Positions 30,537 through 40,734 of a DNA stretch of 64,000 nt are shown piece by piece. The notes under the pieces were generated by a model. It was not told where the DNA came from. It ran no database searches and saw only the letters and a list, made by a program, of their open reading frames with translations. Within the stretch, counting starts at the first letter, position 1. Every line of letters begins with the position of its first letter. The DNA is taken from positions 1,922,001 through 1,986,000 of the forward strand of contig JAKSGN010000007.1 of the NCBI GenBank assembly GCA_024180945.1, written 5' to 3'. The translations under genes and the position numbers were made by a program. Source of the stretch: Macrophomina tecta (Eukaryota > Ascomycota > Dothideomycetes > Botryosphaeriales > Botryosphaeriaceae).

Positions 30537-33333
30537 TCATCTGCTCCGGTCGAAGCCCTCATCGTCAAATCTTTCTGCGCTTCTCCCCCTGCTGGTTCGG
30601 CTGCTCCAAAAGCTGCCCGCCCATGACTGCAGATCATGGAGCCCTTCACGAGCCCAGGAAACAATACCACCGTCATCATCATGCCGACGGCCTCCCTCAA
30701 GATCATGATCATCAAGACTTTCCATACTGGAGATGCTGATGGGCCTAGCAGCGGATGGAGAGTCGTTCCGTGTCTGCGCAGTCTCGTCTTGGAAGTCCTC
30801 ATCTTCATCTTCAGATGAGGGACGAGCGCCAAGGAGAGGTCTGGTGGAGCCACGGAAAGGCGAAGGCGAATGAGAATTTGTCGAGGAATATGAGCTGGAA
30901 GCATGCGCTTGAGACGACGATGCGAGACTGCGGACAACGTCGCCCTTGCAAATAGGACACGTGCGACGGCGCGTCGTTAGCCAAGGAGTGCTGAATTAAA
31001 AATCAGTTCAGTCCAAATAGGTAGTCGGGCGCGTAGGATACTCACATGCATTCGGCGTGGAATTCATGGCCACAGGGCAGGCTCATAACCCTGCTCACGC
31101 CATCCACGTATTCCTCGAGACAAACAACACACTCTCTCTGTCGACCGCCATACTTTCTTCTCCAAGCCGCAAGACCTGTCTCGTTCTTTTCCTCTGGACT
31201 GGTCGAACGGCCCAGGCTGCCCGAAGGCATATCACCAGCTGTCCGGCTCCGAGGACGGCTCCGCGGAGTACTGGTTGAAGCGGAACTTGAGGACTGCAGT
31301 AAAGGTGTCCGTGGACTGCCTGCTGCAGGTGTAGCGATGGGGCTAGTAGATGCTGAACTGTCGCCAGAGTTCAGCGTCTGGTATGTGCGTACTGGCAATC
31401 TTTCTACCACGGATTTGGGAGCCCGCCAGCGGCGACGGCGGATTCGAGACCTCAAGAGCAGGAGCGCGTATACTACAGTAAGAGTAACCAAGGGACTGAC
31501 AACGAGAACGAGTAGGGTATCAAAAAAGGGACTGTTAGACATGCTGGTTGGTGTAAGTGTGACCCAGAGACCGTCATGTCTGTCGCTATCTGTGCGTAAG
31601 GCGGAGTTCTGGCTCTCTGTGGCAACCCGTGTAGAGGTTGGGGTGCTCTTGACGCTCGCTTTTGGTTTGGTAGAGGATATTGGAGATGCGACCTTCGGCT
31701 TCGGCCTCGAGTGCCTATTCCAGGGCATGTTGCTCAGCCACCCTCTATTCTTTCCGCTATCTTGTTCCTTAGGGTTCTCCGACTTGACGGACGACGCAGA
31801 TTTTGATTTACCGTTGGCAAGTCCCAGCTCGGCATATTCTCCACTGCCAGGGACAGCATTTCCTCCGGCCGGAGAAGTCTCGCTAGAGGACTGCTTCCCA
31901 GTTGATTGGGCTTTCGTTTGTTTGCTCGTCGAGGACTCGGATTTCGGAGGAAGGAGGTCGGGATCTCGCCAGTCCTGCACACCAATGACAAAGTCATCAG
32001 AAGACTTGGTGGGCGAAGATGAAGAAGCGATTTTGGTCTTCTGGGTCGCAGCCCTTGTTTTCGTCGGCTCTTCATCTTCCCAGTCCTCCACGAGGATCCA
32101 ATCGATATTCCCACTGCTAGGAGGTCGCCTACTCTCTTCGGCTGTAGGGTCTTTGTTTGAGGCAGCCCCGAAGAAAGCGAGGAGAGATCGGATCCAGCCG
32201 GGCTTGTCACCACTCACTGCATCCACATGTACGTCTCCGTCGTCCGAGGAAGAACCCTTTGACGGTTTCTTGTGTGCTGCTCGGGCTGGAGTCGGCTTTG
32301 CAGCGGGTGGGGGGGAGGTAAAGGTAGGGCCACTAGTGGATCCTTTTGATGGCTTGCTCGCTTTGCTGAGGCCTAGCTTCAGTGTATCCTCCGTCGGAAG
32401 ATTCTCAATGATGCCTCCAAAGGGAACTAGCGAGGAGAGCAGGTGGGCGGTGGTGTGAGAAGTGAATAGAGCGGGGATCGTAATATTCGAAGTATCGCCT
32501 CGCGCGTACATGGTTACCAAGGGCCCGCCACGGATGTCATCGCCCACAATAACAGCAACACCACCTCTACGCTGTGCCCACTTGACTTTCTCTAAGAAGC
32601 CGCAGCCACCGCGGCGGAGTAGAACAACCTTGCCGGCGATTTCAGCGCTCTCTTGTAGGGATTGAATGTCTGCGTGGTCGCTGTGTTCGGAGGCGGGCTT
32701 GCTCAGAGACTGAGACTTAGACGTGGGGAGCCAGGTATCCGTTGAGGTATCATGGTAATGGTCGTCGGTCCCATCGTCTTCTAGCGTCTTAGACTCGCTC
32801 TTGGAGGCGGAGATGGTACCGGGTTTCCCGCTGAAGGGACCGCGCCTAAGGCGGGCAGGCTTGGAGGCGGGCGAGTCGTTGGCGGTGGCTTTGACACTCT
32901 TTCTCGAAGATATGTCAAGCTGGGGGCCAGAACCTCCCCTACCGCGCCTCTCATCCCAGCCCGGTACGTCACTGCAGCCGAGCTCTCCGTCGGCGCCTGC
33001 AGCAAGACCGCCGTGACTCAAAGTATCACCACCAAAGCCACTACCTGTCCACAGCGGGCCACTAAGGCCCCTGGACGGCAGCGGGGGACCAAACGCAGCA
33101 GGTCTGGCTAGGAAGAAGGTGGAGTTGTCGTCGGTCAAGCTTATTATAGCGGAGGGCGGGAACAACGAGGGGGCGGAGAAGGAGAAGAGAGCGCGTAGCT
33201 TGCTCTTCTTCCTGTGAGAGGCGGTGGGGTGGTCGGAGAGGCGGGGGTCGTCGGCGGGCAGGGCGATGTAGAGAAATAGAGAGACTGCCAGGACGCAGGA
33301 GGCCAAGGACAGCAGCAGGCGGAGCGGACGCAT
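30537..33333 (-). CDS. PA-TM-RING E3 ubiquitin ligase
   Basis: Exons 31046-33333 and 30537-30990 (intron GTGAGT..TTCAG, phase 2), 913 residues. Residues 1-25 are a signal peptide or anchor. A protease-associated domain spans about 60-305, with core VVLLRRGGCGFLEKVKWAQR near 236-255. A long Ser/Lys-rich lumenal insert follows, then one membrane span (FFDTLLVLVVSPLVTLTVVY) and a basic stop-transfer RSRIRRRRW. The RING-H2 starts at about 734: C-x2-C, then CGHEFHAEC, and, in exon 2, CPIC. The intron splits the RING exactly after its central HxxHxxC. This architecture is that of RNF13/RNF167-type ligases acting in Golgi, endosome or vacuole membranes. The C-terminal tail is Ser/Asp-rich and cytosolic. 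Confidence 0.88.
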
Positions 33334-34451
33334 GGTGGGCTGGGAAGGGTAGCGACAGGCGTGGCGCCCGCCGCAGCGAGATGTAGGGCCGCTGGGTGGA
33401 GGGAGAGCTTAAGGTCGAGAGAGCATCTGGGGAATCTCAGGTGTTATGGGCGCGGAGGAAGGCCCGCGAGCGGTGCTGATCCGAGCAGGACGCGGGCGGG
33501 GCGCACTGGCAGACGACGGGGATGCAGCGGTAGCGAGAAGGGCCGAGTCGGGTGGCGTGCGCGCGGGTTTCAGACAGCGGGCGGCGAGAGAGAGGATAGG
33601 GAAAGAGTGGTTTGAGAGAGCAGGCCTGGCGAGCGGACCTGAGGCGTTGCCGGCGCAGGGGTGCTCGAGTGATGATGCAGGCCGGACAGCTGCGAGTCTA
33701 GCACGTCAAGCATCCTGGCTGGGGAACGACGGCGGCCGGGCAGACGCAGCTGGAGACGCGCCGCATGCGACCGGGCGGCAGCTTCACATGACTGCAGCAC
33801 AACTCCCAGCATGACCCCCCCGGCCGAAGCCTCCAGAACCGCGGCCATCGCCGCGTCTGCTCGCCGGCCGCCGCTGTCGAGGGCTTGGGCCAAAGAGCAT
33901 TCCCATGGCATCATCGAGCGGATGCTTGCAGCAGCCTGGGCCCCTTGTTGGCCCTCTGATCTGCCGCGCCCGTCCTCGTCGCGCTGCACCTCCACACGTC
34001 CAAGCTCCGTCCCGCCTAACCCGCTGCCGCCGCTGCTCCGCTGCAACGCCTGTTTTAGCCCGGCCCCAGGACCCTTCCTCCCAGCACACACCACCGCCCC
34101 GCGACTGCCTGCCTGCTGTTAACCACCATCATGCCCGCCATGCGCTCCTGCCTCTCGGTCTACGCCTGCCGTAACTACGGCCAATTCATTCTTCGCCATG
34201 TCTCCGCCGTCCCTCTCCCTCCTCCCCTCCTCCCCTCCTCCACGAGCCCTGTGCCATTGCTACCAGTGAATCATCTATACACCTCTCCGTCTTCTCTCCT
34301 TTCAGCCCTGTGAACCCCGTCTGCCCCATCCGCCCGCCGCTCCTGTCTGTTTCCTCCTGAAAGCAACGGACGAGTGTTCCTGGTGAGTCTCCATGTTTCA
34401 CCTCGGCCTATTTAGCTGACCAGCTGCCTTCTGCCCAGATTCTCCGCCATC
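33334..34451. promoter_or_regulatory. Divergent promoter region, RING ligase and aquaporin
   Basis: 1.1 kb GC-rich region between two starts. Long antisense frames here (up to 174 codons) are Ala/Gly/Arg-rich and lack domains. A CT-rich tract (34205-34330) before the aquaporin start is a typical fungal leader. Confidence 0.45.
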
Positions 34452-35701
34452 ATGAATATCAACAGGCCTGCCGACAACCCCATTGTCCTACCCGGCATGA
34501 GAGCCAAGACCAGTGAACCCCCACCGCCGCATCGCGTTCGCGGCCTGAGCTGGCTGCCTACCAACATCCGGAACCACATCATTGCCATGATTGGCGAGTT
34601 CACTGGCACCTTTCTGTTCCTGTTTCTGGCCTTCGCCGCCACCCAGGTTGCCAATGCTGCTGCTGCCGGTGCTGCCCTGTCCGACATCTCCGTCAATGCC
34701 TATCCAAATGTCGCTGTGCTCCTGTACATTAGCCTGGCGTTTGGCTTCTCTCTCGCCGTCAACGTCTGGGTCTTTTTCCGCATCTCAGGTGGCTTGTTCA
34801 ACCCTGCAGTATGTACACCCTGTGCCCTTGGTGCCAGAAGCTGACTACCCTCCGAGGTTACCCTGGGCTTGTGCTTGATTGGAGCTGTGGGATGGACCAG
34901 AGGCTTCTTGGTCATTCTGACTCAGATCGTTGGTGCTATTGCCGCTGCTGGCGTCGTCTCCTGCCTCTTCCCCGGGCCTCTCGCTGTTCGCACTACCCTC
35001 GGTGCCGGCACATCAATTGTTCGCGGTCTTTTCATTGAGATGTTTCTCACTGCCATGCTCATCTTTACTATCTTCATGCTCGCAGCAGAGAAGCATAAGG
35101 GTACTTTCTTGGCCCCTGTGGGAATTGGCCTGTGTCTCTTCATCGCACAGCTTGCAGGTATGTGCAGGATTAGTCCACCGACGCTCAGCTGCTGATTTTT
35201 CCAGGTGTGTACTTTACCGGCGGGAGTCTGAACCCGGCTCGCTCCTTTGGTCCGGACGTGATCCTCGTCACCTTCAACGGCTATCACTGGATCTATTGGG
35301 TTGGCCCTGCATTGGGAGCCCTCCTCGCAGTCGGCCTGTATCGTCTTATCAAGGCCTTGGAGTACGAGACTTCGAATCCCGGCGCCGATTTTAACAGGAA
35401 TGACGCAGAGGTCTTCTACCCAGACGAGGATCCTACTGCTGGTCGCAGAAACCTCCACTCTTCGGGATACGATGGCACCACTGACGCTCCTGCGCCACAG
35501 CCAGCTCCGATATCCGCAATCATCCCTTCGTCCCGGCCATCGAGCGATCAAGTGCAGCGCTCTCGCCTTCAGTCCATCGCAGGGCAGACAGCGTCCGTGT
35601 ACTCGACCAGCCCTGGCGATCGCTCGCACAATTCACTCGAGGCCGATACCTATCGGAAAGGACCTGATGCTGAGGAAGGTGTTCTAGGGCTTCGGGGTTG
35701 A
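34452..35701 (+). CDS. Aquaporin (MIP family water channel)
   Basis: Three exons: 34452-34808, 34857-35157 and 35205-35701 (384 residues). Intron 1 falls directly after the first NPA box (SGGLFNPA), intron 2 just before the fifth/sixth helix region. Six membrane spans are visible, with the second box [17 protein letters not shown], rather than NPARD, marks the orthodox water-channel group rather than aquaglyceroporins. The N-terminus is short (about 45 residues) and the last 110 residues are a Ser/Pro-rich cytosolic tail, common in fungal aquaporins. Intron 1 is only 48 bp. Location is likely plasma membrane or vacuole. Confidence 0.93.
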
Positions 35702-37064
35702 TCCTACTGCTGGCAAATAGAGCAGAGGCGATGCGAAGAAATCGCAAGTAATGTCTGATGGCCAATTATGAAGAAATGGGTGCGAGTGCGTTCCATGCTC
35801 CCATTAATGAAGCGGCAGTTGGCTCAATGAAACGAGTTGGACCAATTGTTGGAGTTCCTGCGGTGATGAATTTTGGAAGGCAGCGCTCACGGTGTTGCTA
35901 TCCAGCCAGACAAGATTGATATCACCTCGCAAGTCAATCCAGTTACAGTTGATGCCTTTGCCGTTGAATATGCTTGATGAGTGTTTCCTTTTCTTCCGTA
36001 TCGCGCAAAGTCTACTTTCGTCGTGGACCATTGCTCCCCGACATTCGTTTGCCTCTGTGAGAACACCTGCGTAGTGCAATCAAAGAGGCGGGTCCTTGGC
36101 TGAGCTTGATATTCTGCACCCATCAAAATCGGAAGATCATTTTGGTCAAATGTCTCACTCAGGAATGCTTTACATGGTGTCTCATATTTTCACCGTAGCA
36201 CTGACGGATTCGGTAGATGCATGAATCCCTCGCCGGAGAACCAAGAGCGTGTCGAAAGCAGCCAACATCGCCGAACCCAAGCTGTCGCAAGAGCTCCTCG
36301 CACCCATGACACGAAATCATTGGGATATTTGTGTGACTGCATTGACTCTCATGCCTGGCCACAGCCGATCGCAAGGAGTTGAAGTCTGTCGTTGTGTGTG
36401 AAGCTTCTCGTGGCTCAGCCCAACGAGACTTACCGAGTCCCGGAATCAATTCAGGTTCCTCAGAAAAGAAACCTCTCCGTTCTCTTTTCCTTTTAGAAAA
36501 TCCACAGGTCGAACAAAAACAGAGGACGATAATGCCGATAGTGCAAGACGCAGAGCCGCAGCTCGATTCGATTGGATATAAATATCAGGCTGACGGAGGT
36601 CGACCCCGCAACTCAAGCCGTTCCACGGCATCAAGGTCATATCATATCAAACACGGTTACACGCCCAAGGCAGCCGCCAAGCCAAGGATAGGCAGAACAC
36701 ATGCAAGCAACCGTAAGCATGGGCGGCCCGCCCAATTGCTTGTGGGAAAGCTGTGTACCCCAAGGGCGAATGGTCGTTCAAGTGGCTGGCGACCAGGCGG
36801 CACCTCCCCAGCCGAAGGCTTCCGTCGTGGCACTAATCACAGTAATGAGAGCACAAGATTGCGCAAACAGTGCGGGCGAATCATGGCGAGGATTTGTTGC
36901 GGCCTAGTGAGAAAGATAAAAGGCCCCGCAACGCGACTGTCTTGACCGGCGCCCTTCCCGTCTTTCTTTTCTCTATATCTCCCTTCATTCAAGATTTCGA
37001 ATATCTTGCCAAAATCAAATCAAATCAGGCTTCGAGATCTTAGCTTCAGACGCCGCCTTCCAAC
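35702..37064. other. Intergenic, 1.4 kb
   Basis: Short open frames on both strands (for example 188 codons on plus at 36379-36945) with no domain and unlikely composition. A TATA-like ATAAAAGG at about 36916 lies 150 bp before the BTB gene. Nothing else recognised. Confidence 0.4.
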
Positions 37065-38426
37065 ATGCCTAAGTCTACCAAGCCACGAGACGCCAACTCG
37101 AACCCTGCCGCCCCTATGCCTCCTCCCCCTACCCCTCCGCCGCTCAAAGCACCATCGATACAAAGCCTCGATACCAGCCCGAGAGAGTCGTACGTCCCAA
37201 TCACTGTTCCCCAACTTCCTCTCCAAGCGACCAACCCAAGCTCACGTCACATCCAGCCCGTACATCTCCGACGCTGTCTACCTCTCCTTCTGCCCCACCG
37301 CCCCGCTCTACCTCTTCCCACGCACTCTCCTCCCTACCTCCATCCTTTCCAACGCCTCCTACGGCAGCCGCGCCCTCCCGGGCAATCCGCCCTCGCGCAT
37401 CACGCCCGTTCTCGCCCTCTACAACGTCGACCCAGATGTCGCCCACACCGTAAGCTCCCTCCCTCCCCCCACCACCACATAAGAAGAAAAACTCACTCGA
37501 TCCCACCAGTTCGTCCACTACCTCTACACCGGCACCTACCAGACCCTCCGCGTCCCCACCCCCTTCGCCCACTCCATCTCCCAGACCGTCACCGAGCGCG
37601 AACACCTGCGCGCCCTCCTCGTCTACGCCGCCGCCACCGAATACGGACTCGACGCGCTGCGCCACCTGGCGCGCGAGCGCGCGGAGTCGATCGATGTGCC
37701 GGCGTGGTGCATTATCAAGGACGTGGAGCGGGCGTTCAGGGACCTGGAGGGGCAGGACGAGTGGCTGGACGAGTATCTGCGGGGCGCGGTGGAGGTATTT
37801 GTGAAGAAGGGTGGGGAGGGGGAGAGAGGGCTGTTGCGGATGGAACTGGAAAGTACATTTGTTTGCTCGCTGTTGGATGCGGTAGTGAAGGTTTTTGGGG
37901 AGAGGGAGAGCAAGGACGGATGGGAGATGCCGCTCGCGCCCCAAGAGGTGGGCGTGCCCCTTTATGAGGGCGTGCGGATGCCGTGTGCAAGCGAGGTAAG
38001 TGAACGTGAGGGGTCTGATCAGGAAGTTGTTGACCTGAACGACTACCTCGACTCGGTCAGCGGGAAGACACGCACGCTGTCGGAGGACGGCTCGCGGGAT
38101 GGTGGGAGTGCTGGGTCGGATGCTGAATCAAAGGCGACTACTACGGATGGTGTGGATCAGTCGTTTGTCATTTCACGAGCCGAGGAGTACGAGGAGAGCA
38201 CCGTGGCGGAGTTTCACGAAGAGCCTGGCTGGGCACCCCCGCCTGCTCAGCTGAATATGAATGGTAAGTTGGCTTGACGTCTCTCTTTGCGTCGATGAAT
38301 CATTCACCCTGTTTTTTCTCTTGCACTTCTTCAGGGCCCAGATCAATCAGTCGGCTCGCTATAAGGTACAGTATCTCACGGGTCCGAGAATCCAGCGCTG
38401 AAGTGTCAGCGCGGAAGCAAATGTGA
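37065..38426 (+). CDS. BTB/POZ-domain protein
   Basis: Exons 37065-37189, 37257-37449, 37510-38263 and 38335-38426 (387 residues). The N-terminus is proline-rich (MPPPPTPPPLK). The fold begins with SPYISDAVYLSFCPTAPLYL across intron 1 and continues DPDVAHT|FVHYLYTGTYQTL, the typical BTB helix-strand. The TEYGLDALRHLARER segment is the next BTB helix. The rest is acidic and Ser-rich. Fungal BTB proteins often act as adaptors; no Kelch or MATH domain is seen. If the last intron (GTAAGT..TTCAG) is not removed, translation stops at 38277, only a small C-terminal change. Confidence 0.75.
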
Positions 38427-38544
38427 TCAGATTTGGGGGAACTTACGCCCAGACGCCTACTTCAACTTCTCATACGTCAATTTGGATTTTTGGTTTCGCC
38501 CACATCTGAGGCTCTACAATTGAGCATACAAGATTGATGAAGTT

Positions 38545-40137
38545 ATGGGATTCGCAGAATATCAGTTTCCTCCTCCTCCACCACCACCACCGCCACCGAT
38601 TATAGTCGATGTGGGCGAGGATACGCCATTCACAAACAACGCAGGAAGTGAGAAACCAATGCCTCGACAAATTCCAGCCGACACAGCTGCACATCTCGGA
38701 GAGGCGTCGAATTCTACCGCTCCACCTGCGAAGCCAGGACGACCTGGCCGCGTCGCTGTGATGGACGTACCAAAGAGCTCCTTCACAAGCACCAAGCTTC
38801 AAGTCCCGCCCAGGGTCCAGCTGGAACCGTGGGTTGGTAGTTGGCCGGAGGAGCATACGAAAGCACCAGCACCGCCTCCCGTTGCCTGTGTCCCTTCTCC
38901 TCCTCCTCCTCCTCCTCCTCCATTGCCTGCCATCGACACAGGTTTGCTGGCAGGCACTCCCTCCAAGCCAAAAAGGAAGAAGCGGACCTGTCTCAACAAG
39001 GCAGACATTCCACTTCCACCACCGCCAGGCCTGGGCAGCATACCGACTGTGGGCGGCGGGCCAGGGCGCCAGTTCCTTTCAGAAGCTCAAGACATATGGG
39101 GCCACGCAATCGAATTCAAAGAGGGAAATGCTATAGAATTCAAGAAGCCTTCGACAGGAATATCACCATCGCCACCACCAATTCCGCCACTCGGTGGGCC
39201 CGTCCCAGTAATGACGTCCTTGTACCCTTCTGGGATGAAGCCGCACAAGAAAGGCAAGAAATCCACGAAACCCAAGCTGTCAGCTCCACTGCCACCACGA
39301 ACATTCAGCTCCATGCTCCCGGGCGCGACCATAAACCCTTGGACCGGTGGCCCTCCGCAAGATATGCAACACTCAAACTTCCACCTACAGCGCTACAGCA
39401 ACACCCAGAATAACAACACCGACTCACATGACAGCATTCCCTGGTTCTTCTACCCGCCCGGCCCCCAGATCACCCACCCCATCCCACCACTAACCCCCTT
39501 CCCCGGCCTCACCAGCGCAGCCCCACCCCCTCCACCCCCTCCACCCCCTCCCCCCATCGCCGGCCCCGACATCATCGACATTACCGCAGCCCCTCCCCCA
39601 ATCGAGATCTCTACGCCTCCCATCCCATCCCCACCAGTCCCCAAATACCGCAAGCACCACAAGGCTACCACCACGGTCATGAAACCTCTTACCCCCAGCA
39701 ACCCGCCGCCGCCGCCGCCGCCACCGCCGCCAGCGCCGCAGCAAATGGAAATGAAACCACCGCTGCCAATTCCCGTGCACATGTCCATGTATCCCATCGG
39801 CGACGAGTTCGGGCCTGCACCGCCACCTCCGCCACCCCCGCCTCCGCTGCCTTTCAGTATTGCGGGGAGCGAGGAGAGTGAAGAAGACGAAGAAATCGGA
39901 GGGAAGGCAGGGACGGGAGGAGGGGGCGCGACGTGCGCACGCATGTCGACGCACCTGGGCGGGCGGGGTTGGATGCGGTGTGCGAGGTGCCGGCCATTTG
40001 TGATGCTGGCGACGCAGGTGGCGCGGGGGCAGGTGGACGCTGAGGAGATGGAGGAGGAAGCGAGCGAATATTCGGGAGAGAGTGGGGTTGAGAGCGAGGA
40101 CGGGGCGGGGGAGGAGAGTGAGATGGAGGAAGCGTGA
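38545..40137 (+). CDS. Polyproline-rich protein, unknown function
   Basis: 530 residues in one exon. At least six runs of 7-12 prolines occur (residues 9-18, about 113-124, 326-338, 395-406, 430-440), separated by Ser/Thr-rich stretches, resembling formin FH1 or WASP-type profilin/SH3 ligands. A short conserved-looking end contains GRGWMRCARCRPFVMLATQV, with a Cys-x2-Cys, then an acidic tail of Glu/Ser. No FH2, WH2 or other domain found. Glycine-rich frames on the opposite strand are its shadow. Could be partly spliced. Confidence 0.55.
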   Translation: MGFAEYQFPPPPPPPPPPIIVDVGEDTPFTNNAGSEKPMPRQIPADTAAHLGEASNSTAPPAKPGRPGRVAVMDVPKSSFTSTKLQVPPRVQLEPWVGSWPEEHTKAPAPPPVACVPSPPPPPPPPLPAIDTGLLAGTPSKPKRKKRTCLNKADIPLPPPPGLGSIPTVGGGPGRQFLSEAQDIWGHAIEFKEGNAIEFKKPSTGISPSPPPIPPLGGPVPVMTSLYPSGMKPHKKGKKSTKPKLSAPLPPRTFSSMLPGATINPWTGGPPQDMQHSNFHLQRYSNTQNNNTDSHDSIPWFFYPPGPQITHPIPPLTPFPGLTSAAPPPPPPPPPPPIAGPDIIDITAAPPPIEISTPPIPSPPVPKYRKHHKATTTVMKPLTPSNPPPPPPPPPPAPQQMEMKPPLPIPVHMSMYPIGDEFGPAPPPPPPPPPLPFSIAGSEESEEDEEIGGKAGTGGGGATCARMSTHLGGRGWMRCARCRPFVMLATQVARGQVDAEEMEEEASEYSGESGVESEDGAGEESEMEEA

Positions 40138-40734
40138 GGGCAGTTGGTTGGTGCTGAGGGAGAAGGGTGTATGTCGCTCGGTTTGGTTTTTTTGCGTGTG
40201 CGAAGCAGCTTTCCGGCTGTTCATGTTTCTCTTTTCTTTTCTTTTCTTTTCGGATGCCATGATTGACGACGGAATGATGACCACGACGGTCTTTTTGCGC
40301 TTTTTTATTCTTCTCGGAAAGTTCGCGGATGCGGCGTAGCAGAGTATATTTTCGCTACGGTGAGTGGTTCAGCCCGTACTGCTATACTGGCCGATATTAG
40401 ATTGACAATGCTATGATACTCTTCTTTGGCGAATGCCGTTGTTGCATCTTTACATCCGTATGACTGGTAAAACTCCGTATATGTGAGTTCTGAACCACGA
40501 GAATCATAGGTTCCGCCAGTTCGAACGCTTTAATGATATTTTGTGGAGGGAAGGGGGAACGAAATGCAAGTGTCTGAGAGACCAACCGTACCTAACTTGA
40601 ATATGAAGATAAAACACATCGTTATCCAGGTATCCACCACAGCCATGAAGTATTTTCCCACCCAAACCATACACACCAAACTATAAAAATACAAAACCAA
40701 CCCACACACCTCTAACCCCCTTATTCTTGCCAGC
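40138..40734. other. Convergent intergenic region with TTTTC repeat
   Basis: A CTTTT/TTTTC microsatellite of four to five units lies at 40229-40250. No gene seen. Confidence 0.5.

Noticed and set aside
31046..32458. 470-codon plus-strand frame
   Set aside because: Opposite strand of the PA-TM-RING gene; the minus frame has domains and a conserved RING, the plus frame none.
33570..34122. Frames of 174 and 103 codons between RING and aquaporin genes
   Set aside because: Both strands open by high GC, no domain; fits promoter and leader sequence.
39450..39944. Glycine-rich 164-codon frame on the minus strand
   Set aside because: It is the reverse complement of the polyproline tracts (CCN read as GGN) of the plus-strand gene.
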